Shown: in pieces, positions 47,132 through 61,780 of the stretch | Layout of the letters: the number at the start of each line of letters is the position of its first letter | Position numbering within the stretch: position 1 is the stretch's first letter | Source of the DNA: Chlorokybus atmophyticus | Lineage: Eukaryota > Streptophyta > Chlorokybophyceae > Chlorokybales > Chlorokybaceae | NCBI GenBank assembly: GCA_009103225.1 | Contig: RHPI01001737.1 | Span: 310,001 to 374,000 of the forward strand | Reading direction: 5' to 3' | Length of the DNA: 64,000 bases | Program-made: the position numbers and the translations under genes | Notes under the pieces: model-generated | Seen by the model: only the letters and a program-made list of their open reading frames with translations | What the model was told of the DNA's origin: nothing | Database searches by the model: none

Positions 47132-50100
47132 CTAAAAATCCTCGGTGCTGAGCGCGGGCAGCGTGACGGGTACGGCCCATCGTCCAAGGTGTGCCGTGTA
47201 GTTGACGCATCGCACGACACCACGTCCGGGCTCGAGGCCTTCGGGAAACTCGAACGCGCTCACGCTTCCCGGGTTCATGTGGAAGAAGCGGAAGCCCGCG
47301 GGGGGAAGTCCCAAACACTGCGCCACAAGGGCGCGGTTCATCGCAGCGTGGCTCACCACCGCCACGTTGCACGTCGAGCGGTTGGCGCCCGCCGGCGGGG
47401 TCAGACGCGAGGTTAGGGCGAGAATGTGCGACCACGCATCACGCGCACGCTCCCACACGTCTTTGAGACAGACATGACACGTGGTGAGCGTGTTTGGTCC
47501 CCAGACATTTTTGTGCAACCAAATGCAAATGTGCGCCCAACATACCTGAGAATGACTCTCCTTCGGGTATCCTCGTTTCATGCGGCGCTTGTTTCCAATG
47601 TGTGAGCTCCTTCGCATACGCTTGCTCCACATCAGACTCTGTCAGACCCTGCATGCAAGAACCACATTCACCCACCCACGCACGCACGCACACAACCGAG
47701 GAATTAAAGTATCATATAAGGTCTGCGGAGGCAGCATCCAACATGCTTGATGCGGGAAATGGATTTGCAGACATTGACTGTCAAGGCAACAAGAGATTCG
47801 GGTTTGAAGCAACACAACCACATAATCACACTCTCCAACCATACCTGCCATGCCCCCATGTCAAACTCCCGCAGCTGCTCCATCTGCACGAACTCGATGT
47901 CTGGCAGCACGCACTCCTCCTTGCCGAGGCACTGCGCCCCCTGCTGCACCTTCAGGACGGTCTCTGCAGTTTGCTTTGACGCCAGCAGTGGGGAATGTAC
48001 AATCGCATCGAGCTCCATGTCAAGCAGCATCTCCGCCGTCTTCGTGGCCTGGTACGGGCAATGTGGATGTGTGAGTTGTGCTTGTGTTCCAGCAACCAAC
48101 ACAACCTCTCACCTGCAGGACGCCCAGGATGTTCATCTCAACGTCCTTGCACGTGCTGAAGGCCTTGGGCGTGCCCACCTCCCCGTGCTGTATGAGGTAC
48201 ACGCGGCCCGCCGTGGGACGTCCCGATGGCTGAGGCTGAGGAACTGGGATGGGGGAGCTCGGGGTCTGTGTCACGTGTGAGATGAGATACTTAAACATGC
48301 ATACAGGCATGCAAACATGTATGGGTGTAGGTACACGTGCATGCACGCATATATACAGAATGGCGTGAAGTTGTAGTGCATGCATGATTATGTTTATGTT
48401 TATGTGTAGTTGTATGCATGCATGCGCATTTGCATGCGCCCACTTGTTCCTTGCTGCGAGCACTTGTGGGCGTGTGGGGCAAGTGCTTGCCAGTGCTCTA
48501 GTGCGTGTTTCTTGATAACCATCATTGTTGTTGCCTGCCTGGTTAAGTCGGTTGATGCTGACCAGAAGGGCGCCGTTCGGCTCGATCGCTGGCGCAAAGT
48601 CGATGACCGTCACGCCGCAGTTACTCTGTAGCAACCGGCGGAAGTAGTCAGGTCCAAGACCTGCAAACAAGGCAAGCCAAGCAATGACACCACTCCACCT
48701 CAAAGACACAAAGAACAAACACCACATCTACCACAACACTCGCATCACACACACACGCACACGCTCTCATATGCTCACTGCTTGCACGCTTGCATACTGT
48801 TACACACGTGCGTGCGCATGCGCATGCACAAACACGCCCACCTATGGCGCATCCGACGAGTGCTTGGATCACGGCGTTGTGTGCGACGACGAGTATGGAC
48901 TTTGCGTCGCAGGTGAGGATCTTCTCCCACGCATCGCTCGCGCGGTCCCACAGCTCGCGCACGGGGTAATGCCCGTCGATCTCAAAGTTGGCGGCATCCT
49001 TTTGCCACATGAGGTAGTTGTGGCCGTACCGCTCCTTGCCCTCGTGCTTCAACAGGCCCTAAGAGAGAGAGAGCACAAGCGAAACCACGCATTATGGGCG
49101 CATGCTTGCGTGCGTGGGTACGGACGTGCCAGCATGCGCGCATATGTTGTGTCCAACAGTGTGCTTCAGCACAAAGATGATGATGTTGATGGTGGTGCTT
49201 ACTTGAAACGAGTAAAGATCGATCTCACGCAGCTCGGGGACATCCACAATGGGTTGTGATCGTCCCGTCCATATGATGTCTGCAGTCTTGGCAGCTCGTG
49301 CAAGCGGGCTGTTTGAGGGAGTGAATCATCCAGTCAGTGCTGGTTATTCAGATCAGATCTGAAAGCAGCGGGTGAACACAAGCACTATCATATCATCATG
49401 TTGTACCTGCGGAAGCAGATGTCGAATGAGTCGTTCTGAAGCATCTGGCGATTGGTCTCCGCTTGCGACTCGCCCTTGGCCGTCAGCACGGCATGATCGC
49501 TGCTGCCCTGCTCGACAAACACAACCAGAGGTGTAGTGAGTTGATAAGGTAAACGCATGGGCTTGCACATAACAATCGTTGCTGCTTGATAGAATACAAG
49601 AGTGGTATATACAAATTAGAATAAGCATAGCCAATGCCGCTGCATGCATGCCGCCTTACACAAGCACGCTTATAAGCAATGTTGCCGTCATTACCAAACG
49701 TTCCTTGTTCGTTGCTTGTGTACATGTGTCCATATCATCAACCTTTCAGGTGTAGTTGCATTGTGCTTTTCAGTGAACTGCTAATTGCTAACAATCGCAA
49801 TCGGTAGGCAGGTGCCACATGCATGCAGCTGCTCACACCAAGACAAGAACAGCATTGCAAAGCCCAATGGCATTCAATTGCTCAACAACCAACATCGCTG
49901 CTGCTCACTAGAACCAAACCAACATTAATGCAAAGCCCAAGGTTAGGCGACATGTGTTTGTTTAGTGAAGTTGCAGACATTAACAACAGCAGCATTGTGG
50001 ACCAGACAACCCTAGTGGCGTACTTGAATGCGTCCCTCTTTGTTCCATGTGCTCTGGCCGTGTCGCACCAGCACCACGCGCTTGCCCTCAGCGAGGGGGA

Positions 50101-50398
50101 TGGACGGCGTGCAGAGGAACCCGGCTCCGGGGGCGGTCTTGAAGTCCTCCTTGTCTGACTCCCCCTTCTTCCCCTCTTCCTGGGTGGTGGCCGCCTCCGC
50201 CACCTGGCTGACAGCCATGCAGGTGGCGGAGGAACAGCGCCTCCTGGCAGAGCTAGCCCTCGCAAGGAGGGCGCCTCTGCTGCTGCGGAGGAGCAGAGCC
50301 GGCTGCTGCTGGCGTCGGTAAGCTGTAGGAATCTCAAGTGTTGCAGAGAAGCAGGGCAGCGCCAACGACGCTGCCGCTGCCACGGCGGCCGACGCCAT
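47132..50398 (-). CDS. 2-carboxy-D-arabinitol-1-phosphatase-like, double phosphoglycerate-mutase-fold protein (chloroplast)
   Basis: Plant CA1Pase removes phosphate from the Rubisco night inhibitor carboxyarabinitol 1-phosphate and related sugar phosphates in the stroma. Nine exons in coding order: 50024-50398, 49407-49507, 49203-49308, 48842-49058, 48539-48660, 48113-48265, 47845-48048, 47546-47648, 47132-47460; 1710 nt, 569 aa. A transit peptide of about 60-70 residues is Ala/Ser/Arg-rich. The first histidine-phosphatase domain has VVLVRHGQSTWNKEGRIQG (His113), SPLARAAKTADIIW, ELREIDLYSFQGLLKHEGKE and SILVVAHNAVIQALV. The second (from about 308) has VYLIQHGEVGTP, with QHG replacing RHG, and ends CVNYTAHLGRWAVP. 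The two-domain layout and these strings match the Arabidopsis At5g22620-type protein closely. Intron 5 has a GC donor. Confidence 0.92.
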
Positions 50399-51096
50399 GG
50401 CCGCCGCAGTTGAATGCACGACAACGCACACCTGCAATGCGCTTGCTTGAGCAACGACTCATACCAGAGCAGCGGACTTTGGTCCTTGGTGCTGTGTCTT
50501 GTTGTCTAGTGTTGTAGCAGAAAAGCGGTGTGCGTGTGCAAATGCGTATGTGCGTACGGGCTCCCTACAGTTGGGAGATGCAAGTGCATAATAGGGCAGC
50601 GTGGCACGCACGCAATCATCATTCCCCTGCCCTTCATAGCCAGACACAACCATGTGCATTTGCTCACAACCACGTCTCTCACCATTAAAGGTAAAACGCA
50701 AGAAACTTCAACACGCGTAGCGCACGCACAATCATCATCATCATCATCATATGTGGCCCTCGATAGGCAGACAACCACGCGCATTGCTCACAAGCAACAC
50801 GACTCTAACCACTAACAGCAACCCTCGTGAAAGCATCCTGGCGGAGGCGATGCCTTGCTCTACTATTGTGTACAAACAATGGGGAGTGTCATGTGTGAAT
50901 ACTTGATGCCGAAACCCTGCCGAGATAAGGCAACCGCCGATAACTTTTCATTTGTGTATGTTTTGGCGTGAGTACACATGGCATGTGCAGCAATGTTGAG
51001 CAGACACCCAAGCTTGCTTGTGGTTTAGTGGCAGATTAAAAACGATGCATGCAGACACAGTCAAGCTTGCAAAGGAGGCAGCGCGTGTTACCCAAC
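50399..51096. other. Intergenic region
   Basis: No gene supported. It holds the upstream region of the CA1Pase-like gene and the 3' region of CCT5, and a short ATC repeat near 50731-50749. Confidence 0.5.
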
Positions 51097-54058
51097 TTAG
51101 TATGAGACAGGAGAGATCACATCGTCTATCTTCAATATCATCTTCACTACTTGCGTGGCTAGCAACATCTGCTGCTTCTTCCCTATCAGCGTCTCAAACA
51201 CGTTCTGCTTCACCATGTCGTTGGTCCCTTCGTCGTTGCAATCAATGCCAAGATATGGATTGTTCTCCTGCACGGCGGAAACAACACTCAGCATGCATGC
51301 ATGAGCAGCCAGCCGTACTCTGTTTTTGTCATGTGCGAAATGGGAGTAAATCAATTTTAACCCATACCTTGACTTGGCGAGCTTTCACTGCTGTCAATGA
51401 GTTGATCGGCTGAAGCCCGCTGTTCTCAGCAAGGGCCAGTGGGACAGCATCAAGCGCGTCCGCAAATGCACGCACGGCATACTGCACACGAGCCAAGATT
51501 CATCGTCAAATCAATGACAAACAAAGTTTGCAGAGACATTAAGTGGATGGTTGACTCACCTGCTCAACACCAGGGATCTTATCGGCAGCTGCTTCAACAG
51601 CGATGGAGGAAGCAATTTCAGCAGAGCCACCACCGTACACAATCTTATTGTCCCGTATGAGGTTTCTTGCAACGCAGATGGCATCGTGCAAACTTCGTTT
51701 TGTCTCCTCAATCATCATCTTGTTGCCTGAGATACTCCAGGTGAGGGACGACACGCATGTGCATCGGTACATACGAAATTCAGTTGCCATCTCACCTCCT
51801 CTTACAAAGACAGTCACTGCTCGGGAGTTAGCGCACTCCTCAATCACCAGCATGCGGTCTTTTGTAGTCCCGAATGTGAGCTCCCTCACCACCCCAGCCT
51901 GCACTCGCATGTGACGCATCAAGCATGACCTTAGCCCTGGCGTACCAGCCGGCACAGTGAAAGTTTATGTCCTGCTTCCTAAACAGACCTTGCCAAGCTT
52001 CTCTGGTGATAGTTCTTGGAACCGCGGCACAATCCTTCCTCCTGTAGACAAGCACACCACTAAGAGTGTTTGTATTGTTACCTTTGTTATCATCGCATGG
52101 GGTATCACATGGGGAAGACAGACCCACTTACCTGTTGCAATGGCAATCAGCTCCAGCTCCACTCCACCGACCCAGCGAACAGCGGGCAGCTTGTTGTGCA
52201 TGAGTAGATGGTTGGCCTCATCGTCAAAACCCCATTGGCAAATAACAAGGTTGGCGCCGGAGTCCTGAGCAGACATAACTCAACCCAACATCTTGCATAC
52301 TCGGAAATCCAACCATCTTGGACACTATGACAAAACATACCTTGCACTTCTGCACCATATCAACGAAGTATTGCTTCTCTGCTTGTCGTAGCGACTCAAA
52401 TTTCTCGACCGTGTCGATGTCCACCTTATGCTTTGTCTTCGGCTTCGGGGGCTCAAATGGACAGGTTAGAATGGCCATGCGCGCATTGTCGATTCGTTTA
52501 TCCATCTGAGGATGGCTTATATCCTTGTCAACAAGGATACCCCTAATGAGCTGCGTGTCTTCGAGTTTGCCCCCAACTTTGCCATCAACCTGTACAGTGA
52601 CCTTGCTTACATTACAAAACGGTATAGGCTTGCTGGTTAATTCAACAAGACTATCCCGTTGCAAAGCTATCCATACAATTCATGAGACTCCATCGTTAGT
52701 GACAGCATTGACGTGGAGGCGCCGACTTACCTTGATTAGATCAAGATTAACATCCCTGCGGTCCAAGTCAGCAACTGCAAGGACGGCTTGAACGGCAATC
52801 TCCGCCAGCTGCCGCTTGCACCGACCGACACTGCAGTGCCGAGATGAGCCAATGTCAAGCATCAGCGCATTTGCATGTGTTTGAAGCTGTCAAAGGCATG
52901 CGCGCACATTGGAACGTACATTTTGGAGGATAGTGTGGTCATGCACGTCTGCACAAGAGGCTCATAGTTGTCGCGATCAAACTGAAAGGTCTTGGCGATG
53001 GAGTCCAAATGCTCCACAGCAACCTTTGAGGCCATCTCATAACCCTCGGCAACTCTGATAGGGTGAATGCCCCTTTCAAGCAGCTCCTCCGCCTGTTCTA
53101 GCAACGCACCCGCCAGCACAATAACCCCTGTGGCACAAAGGTGTCATGACTGCAGCCTTGCGTGATGCATCCTGTTGCTGGTGAGGATGTTCACCTGTTG
53201 TGCCGTCCCCAATCTCGTAGTCTTGCGACTTTGATAGATCAACCATAAGCTTGCCAATCTGGTTCTCTACCTCCATCTGCTCTAGAATGGTGGCCCCGTC
53301 ATTGGCTGCGCATGCAGACAACACACATTGCATAGTTGGATTTGAGACACGGGCATCATCAAACATCATTTAAGGGTTCAGCGTCTGAACCACTCCATCG
53401 TGCATGACTAGCAAAGCAACTTTTTCATGAAAGCTGTCCAACGCATGGCAAGAACACCACAACATTGCCGTCAAGTCAGCCTAATACAGGGGGATGCAAT
53501 GGCGACAGCACGCAACCAAACCTGGGTGAAAACTAATCAGGATGAAAACTACACAGGTGCAATGCAAGCCCGCATGCTTCACACGCTTAACATACACTTG
53601 TGCTAACGAAAATAGGCCAACAATTTAACACGTGCAAATGCAACAGCTGTGACTTGCGACAGTAACAATGCACAGCTGCAGTTCACCATGTCAATGGCTT
53701 TTCTCCTCATGCACCAACACCATGCAGCTTGCATGCAACCTTGTGAGCACACAGCCATAGGAGATGCAATCATCTGTGAATGGCCATCATGGAAGCAATG
53801 AGAGCATGTCTTTCTTCGCTCTGCGACACGCGCAACACGACCATGTCTGTCCCGCTTACTTATGGTGACGTCTCCGTCGGAAGACTGCAGCATCTTGTCC
53901 ATGCCCTTGGGCCCCAGGGAGGTGCGCAGGATGCGGGCCACCGTCTTGGCGGCCAGAATGTTAGCCTTCTGCGCCTCTAGCCCCTTCACCCTGGTCTTAT
54001 TCTCCTGTTCCCGGATGATGATGAAAGGCCTTCCATATTCGTCGAAGGCCAGCGCCAT
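51097..54058 (-). CDS. CCT5: T-complex protein 1 subunit epsilon (CCT5)
   Basis: ATP-driven cytosolic chaperonin subunit that helps fold actin, tubulin and other proteins within the eight-membered TRiC ring. Eleven exons in coding order: 53860-54058, 53195-53305, 52920-53127, 52731-52830, 52341-52589, 52132-52264, 51989-52041, 51796-51898, 51560-51726, 51368-51481, 51097-51267; 1608 nt, 535 aa, the plant CCT5 length. Diagnostic epsilon sequences: [18 protein letters not shown] at the start; [24 protein letters not shown]; the ATP-binding [74 protein letters not shown]; and a terminal LKIDDVI. The gene is head-to-head with PRP16. Confidence 0.97.
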
Positions 54059-54435
54059 CGCTGACCCTCTTCCCCTTCCCCCTTCTCCTCCTCCTCGTCC
54101 TCCTCCTCCGCCGCCGCCGCCTGCGCGCGCTTTTCCCGCTCTAACCCTAACCGTTTCCAGCGTGTTCACTAAACGCAGCAATTGGATCGCCGTTTGTAAC
54201 AAGATCACTGAACTAAAGTAAGCTGATTCAGTAATCACATGGCAAGCTGAACAACCCTAAGTTCACAGCGCCGCGGGCGGCGACGGCGACGGCGGCGGCG
54301 GCGGCAGAGAAGGAGGAGGACGAGCAGCCGGAGGAAGTCTAGAGTGGGTTGCGTATGTTTAAGCCCTGGATTTACACTCACTCATGGTGAGCTAGTAGGC
54401 GTGGAGGTAATCTTTCTTTGGGGTGAGGTTGCGTG
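54059..54435. promoter_or_regulatory. Probable bidirectional promoter of CCT5 and PRP16
   Basis: Only 377 bp separate the two start codons. It contains CTAACCCTAACC near 54140 and ACAACCCTAAG near 54252 (AACCCTA-class elements seen upstream of plant translation and housekeeping genes), and a GGCGGC run near 54290. No TATA box is obvious. Confidence 0.6.
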
Positions 54436-57400
54436 ATGGATCGTCTGGAGGGGGAGCAGGGTGGTCTGGGAGGTTTGCAGCTGCGCTCTGGGCTGCTGCA
54501 CCGCCCCGGTGAGGACGGGATTGTCTTCAAGGCGCCTGCACCGAAGAAGTCTGTGCTTGGTAAGCGGCATTGAAAGTTGCGGTTTGGCTGCACTAACCTG
54601 GCATCATGCTGTGCTCTTGTTGTTGTGTCGCATGAGTTGCATGTATGTTCAGTAGATTCCTGCCGCATGAGGCTGTTTGTAAGTTTGTGCAGATATTGAA
54701 CAACACAAACGGATCAGCGGGATAGAGCAGCCAGCTGCGCTGCTTCATATTGTGTTGTGATCAATGATCACGCGCTTGTCATATTACGCAGCAGTTTGTT
54801 CAGCGCTTTGTTCCTTGGAACCGTTGATTTGATGTATGTATTGGTGTCTATCTAGCTTTGGTCTTGCACATGTTGCCGTCAGCCTTTTACACACTGTGCC
54901 AACAGGCGTGTGTTGCGTTTCTTGGTAGGGTGAACTCTCAACTGTGCACGTCATATCAGCTGTCTGTCTGGTTTTATATTCCCTCGGGACCGGAAATGGC
55001 AGTTGGTATATACTCAAATTGAGTATGTGCGCTCATCAACGCCAATCGTTATTCCAGGTCTGGACGCTCTTGCAAAGGCCAAGCGTGAAGCAGATGGGGT
55101 GCCTCACCCTGATCTGAAACGTCCGCGTGTTGCACCAACCGCTGTGGATCAATCCGATGATGTTGTTACCCCTGCAAAGGATGAAAATGGTGCTGCAAGC
55201 GCCAATGGTGTAAAGTCCAGTGCTGAGCGTCACTACCGCAACAGAGGCAATGAAACACCATCTCACCCTGGTGGTGTGGATGCAAAGGCTGTTGAAGCAA
55301 TTGAAGACAGGAGAAAGCGCTACAACAAGGTACATATACAATCTTCTGGACTTCCTGGTTGGTTGCTTGTGTGCTGTTGCCATGCATCACCAACTCTAAC
55401 AGTGTTAACTATGGCAGGATGGCGCCGTGTATAGTAGCACTGCCGAGCGTTCACGAGGCAGGGGCGACAGAGATGATAGGGATGATAGGTACGACAGGCG
55501 CGGCCGCTCAAGAGAGCGTTCTTATGGTGAGGACAGCAGTAGGCAGCGGGATCGGTCGTCTTCTAGAGACGGTTGGCGTACTCCTGGTCACCGCGAAGGA
55601 AGCAACACTCCGGCCTCCACGCGTGGCAGCACCTGGGAGAGGTCAACGCCTCACCGAGGGCCTGCCATACTGGACGCCTCGCCTTCCTTGCCTTCCCCAG
55701 CACACTCCTATGATTGGGACAGCAGATCTCAGGCCTCAACACCAGGACGCGGTTGGGAGACTCCCGGTCGTGATGGTATGGACAGCTTGCGGTTGGTTGT
55801 TGCACTCCAACATGTGCTGCACGTGTCGTCCACTGGTGCTTACTGGTTCTCTGTGCGTTAGACAACGGCAAATCAGCATGGGACTACTCGGCTTCTCCAG
55901 CTGCACCGCGTATACGCGCAGGGAGCGCTACTCCAGGCAGCGGCAGAGGCCGGTCAGATTCAGAGCATCGGTTGAGGTTTCAAACGCCCAAGCCGGTAAG
56001 TGGTTGGCATCACGACTGCACATCAGTTGGTGTATGTGAGACTGACATACATGTTGCCCAAGCAGGTTGGTGACCAACGGCCGGTGCTGTCATCATCACA
56101 TCAGTACAGCATGGGTGAGATTCCAGACGGCGGTGGCAATGAAGCGTTGCAGGATGAGGAAACCATGCAGGACTACTTGAAGGATGAGCACCAGCTGGAC
56201 CGCGACTGGTATGATCAGGACGAGATGGGGCATGTTGCTGGCGAAGGACAGGATCCTTTCCTCGGGGATGATAAGAGTTTCAAAAAGCGTGAAGAGGAGT
56301 TCCAGAAACGTGCTGTTGGGCGTGATGGAAGGTTGTTGTCGTTGATGCAAAGTAAAAAGGTTAGCCAGATGCAGAGAGACTCGGCTAAGTGGGAGGACAG
56401 GCAGCTTTTGGCCAGTGGCACAGTGCGAATGGCAGGCAATGCCGTTGAGATCGATGATGAAGAAGATTCGCGTGTCATCTTGCTTACGCATGACACAAAG
56501 CCACCCTTCTTGGATGGGAGAGTCGTATTTACAAAGCAAGCAGAGGCAGTGCAACCTGTCAAAGATCCCACAAGTGATATGGCCATCATCGCACGCAAGG
56601 GCTCGCTGCTTGTGAGAGAGGTATTGTATGACCTGATTGTGCAACTCGTTGCTATACTTCTCCTGGTAAAAGTGTGGTCAAAATAGTCAAGGAGTTGCAT
56701 GTTGATACTCGTGATGTTCCGCTGCAGGTGCGCGAGAAAAGAGAGCAGAACAAGTCACGGCAGCGGTTTTGGGAGTTGGCTGGGAGCAAGTTGGGAAACA
56801 TTCTCGGCGTGCAGAAGACTGCAGAGCAGATTGATGCAGATAAGGCCGACCTCGATGAGGAAGGTGAACTGGCTGACCACAGGAAAGGTCAGCAGTTCAA
56901 GGACCTTATGAAGAAAGGAGAGGCCCAGAGTGAGTTCGCCCGCTCCAAAACTATGAAGGAGCAGCGGGAGTTCTTGCCAATCTATGATATTCGAGATGAT
57001 CTGCTTCAGGCGAGACTTCACAAATTCCAGCAGGCATGCTGATTGTCGTGCATGCTGTCAATTGGCTAATGGCTTGTCTGCTTGCAGGTGATTCGCGAGA
57101 ATAATATCGTTGTAGTGGTTGGAGAAACTGGCTCCGGAAAGACGACCCAGATGACTCAGTATCTGCATGAGGCAGGATACACTACATATGGCATTGTTGG
57201 TTGCACGCAGCCTCGCCGTGTGGCTGCCATGAGTGTGGCCAAGCGTGTCAGTGAAGAGATGGATTGCGAGCTGGGCAGCACAGTTGGTTATGCTATCCGT
57301 TTTGAGGACTGCACTTCGCGTGAAACCGTCATCAAGTACATGACGGATGGTGTGCTGCTGCGTGAAACCCTGCGCGAGCCAGACTTAGACATGTACAGCT

Positions 57401-59323
57401 GTATTATTATGGATGAAGCACACGAGCGCTCGTTAAATACGGACGTGCTGTTCGGCGTGCTGAAGAAGGTTGCAGCCCGCAGGCGCGACTTTCGCCTCAT
57501 TGTCACCTCAGCAACACTGAATGCTGAGAAGTTCAGCCAGTTTTTCGGCAGCGTGCCCATATTCATGATCCCTGGTCGTACTTTCCCTGTTGATGTCATG
57601 TGGAGCAAGATTCCCTGTGAAGACTACGTGGATGCTGCAGTCAAGCAAGCTCTGGCCATCCACCTGTCGCACCCGCCTGGGGATATATTAATCTTCATGA
57701 CGGGGCAAGAGGACATTGAGGCGACTTGTTTCACTCTCCAAGAGCGACTGGAGCGCTTAGGCGAGAACGCCCCAGCGCTGTCCATCCTACCCATCTACTC
57801 TCAGCTGCCATCGGATCTGCAGGCCAAGATCTTTGAGAGAGCCGAGGGTGGTGTTCGCAAGTGTATCGTTGCCACCAACATTGCAGAGACATCCCTGACA
57901 GTGGACGGTATCTACTATGTTATTGACACTGGCTACTGCAAGCTCAAGGTGTTCAACCCTCGCATGGGCATGGACGCCCTCGCAGTGTTTCCGGTCAGTC
58001 AGGCTGGAGCCAACCAGCGGTCTGGTCGGGCTGGCCGTACCGGTCCGGGCACTTGCTACCGGTTGTACACTGAGACCGCGTATACTAATGAGCTTCTCTC
58101 CATGAACGTGCCCGAGATCCAGCGCACCAACCTGGGCAATGTGGTCTTGCTGCTCAAGTCGCTGAACATCGAGAACCTTCTCGACTTTGACTTCATGGAC
58201 CCTCCGCCGCTAGACAATATCCTCAACTCCTTGTATCAGTTGTGGGTATTGGGTGCGCTGGACAACACTGGTGCACTAACACCTTTGGGAAAGAAGATGG
58301 TGGAGTTTCCTCTGGACCCTCCGCTTGCCAAGATGCTGCTTGTTGGCGCGGAGCTCGGTTGCAGCAATGAAGTGCTCACCATTGTGTCCATGCTGTCCGT
58401 GCCATCGGTCTTTTTCCGTCCCAAAGACAGAGCGGAAGAGAGTGATGCTGCGCGCGAGAAGTTCTTTGTGCCGGAGAGTGACCACCTGACCCTGCTTCAC
58501 GTGTACGAGCAATGGAAGCAGCATCAGTTCAGAGGAGATTGGTGCAGCGATCACTACATCCATGTCAAGGGCATGCGGAAAGCAAGAGAGGTAACCATGT
58601 CTCTGTAGTGCAGATTTTTCGTGTGGCTAAGTAGCATACCCGGATGCTGATGCATGTTTCCCACCTTTGACAGGTGCGTTCCCAGTTGCTGGACATCATG
58701 AAGCAGCAGAAGATTGCGATGGTGTCCTGCGGTACCGACTGGGATGTTGTGCGCAAGGCCATATGTTCTTCATACTTCCATCAGGCAGCCCGTCTTAAGG
58801 GCATTGGGGAATATGTACACTGCCGAACTGGCATGCCCTGCCATCTCCACCCGACAAGTGCGCTGTACGGCCTGGGTTACACCCCCGATTACATAGTGTA
58901 CCATGAGTTGGTGATGACGGCAAAGGAGTACATGCAGTGCGTCACTGCTGTGGAACCACAATGGCTCGCGGAGATGGGCCCGATGTTCTTCAGCATAAAG
59001 GAGTCGCATTCCAGCCGCATTGAGCAACGCAAGAAGCAGCGTGAGGAGGCAGCAGCAATGGAGGTAAGCTGAGGTTGCATCCCTTATGTCCGCATGCATG
59101 CTACATATGTGCTCTACAGCACTTTGCTGGGCGCGAAGCTGACCATTGCGTTCCATGTACTGTCGTACAGACTGAGATGGAGAAGATCACAAAGCAGAAG
59201 GAGGAGCTGGTGCGTGCTGCTGTGGCTAAGGAAGAAGCGCAGCGAGTGCGAGAGCGCAGTGCAATTGCAACCCCAGGCAGGGCACCAAGGACACCGAGCA
59301 CGCCCAGACGTTTTGGGCTCTAG
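54436..59323 (+). CDS. PRP16: Pre-mRNA splicing DEAH-box helicase PRP16 (DHX38)
   Basis: Remodels the spliceosome after the first transesterification step. Nine exons: 54436-54559, 55058-55329, 55418-55775, 55862-55995, 56066-56620, 56728-57009, 57088-58590, 58674-59063, 59171-59323; 3771 nt, 1256 aa, the plant PRP16 length. The N-terminal 400 residues are Arg/Asp/Ser-rich with several TPG/TPR motifs. PRP16-specific sequence follows: [47 protein letters not shown]. Helicase core: [10 protein letters not shown] (about 587-596), [15 protein letters not shown] (684-690), [33 protein letters not shown]; then winged-helix, ratchet and OB domains to a [17 protein letters not shown] tail. Exon 6 most plausibly ends at a GC donor (57010-57011), since that restores the family spacing before VIREN. 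Confidence 0.97.
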
Positions 59324-59698
59324 CATTTGCTATATAGCTTGCACCTACCATTCATCGTTTGGTGCGTCAGTAATGCTTATCACATCCCATGGATTGTCAG
59401 TCTAGCCTGGCCCTTGTATGAGCTTTGGTTGAATTCACTTGCTAACACAATACGTGCTGGCTATGTCATTGTCTGCCCGTGGACATTATAAGGGAGGTTG
59501 AGGACACACATCAGTGGTCGTCGATAATGCAAGGTAGGTAACATTGGCCAATGCAATGTCAACAATAGAGACAAGACGTAGCAGCATTCAGTTCAATGTT
59601 ATTACTCCAATGAGCATACCCATTACCTAAGCTCATCTAGTACACGCGCAGCAGCACACGCCAACAACCATGTCCGACCTAAAGCAAGAAGGGCGCTA
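59324..59698. other. Intergenic region between convergent genes
   Basis: Lies between the PRP16 stop and the stop of the methyltransferase on the other strand. No further gene was seen; both 3' ends should fall here. Confidence 0.55.
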
Positions 59699-61242
<1,544 letters not shown>

Positions 61243-61728
61243 GCTGCCGGCTTGGCTGCCGCCGCCCCTACACAATGCGCCACAGCCCCAAATGGCCAGG
61301 CCACTATTTACACCAGTAGTAACCACCAACGCAGCGCCCGGTAAGTTACCGGCGGTAACCGTGTGACGGACCGCCCCTTGCTGTAAGGAGACTTTGTACT
61401 CTATGTAAGCATACGTTGCAGCAACTAACAGGGGTAGTTAGGGACCCTACCGGTTGCCTAGCTTTCATTCGGCATTTTCCCCGTGTGCCAAGAATCTTGG
61501 CACAAGATGGCATCATGAGATAAAAAAATGACTCTCATGCCTGATTACACTTTGTAGCTTACAAGGCCCTTGTACCGCGCGCTAGTTTCCGAAACTGCCA
61601 CCACTAGTTTGTACAGTATTGATATATTAAAGGTATTAATCAGATCGTAATTTTTCCACGTTCTTAAACTTAACATTTTTTGTGAACACACGGCATGTTT
61701 ACGGATGTGATGCACTACATGTAGTACA

Positions 61729-61780
61729 AAGGCTTTGAGTCAGTGTCACATCTCAATTCAGCTGCGACACTCAAAGCCTT
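61729..61780. repeat. Inverted repeat
   Basis: Arms AAGGCTTTGAGT (61729-61740) and ACTCAAAGCCTT (61769-61780) with a 28-base loop that itself contains GTGTC and GACAC. Confidence 0.75.

Noticed and set aside
54268-54342. Acidic C-terminus-like reading (AEKEEDEQPEEV, stop) between CCT5 and PRP16
   Set aside because: It resembles the end of an acidic protein, but there is no room for a gene between the two start codons. It is probably a GGC/GAG-rich leader.
57010-57040. Extension of PRP16 exon 6 reading [10 protein letters not shown]
   Set aside because: Other PRP16 proteins pass directly from the LLQ equivalent to VIREN; a GC donor at 57010 restores this spacing.
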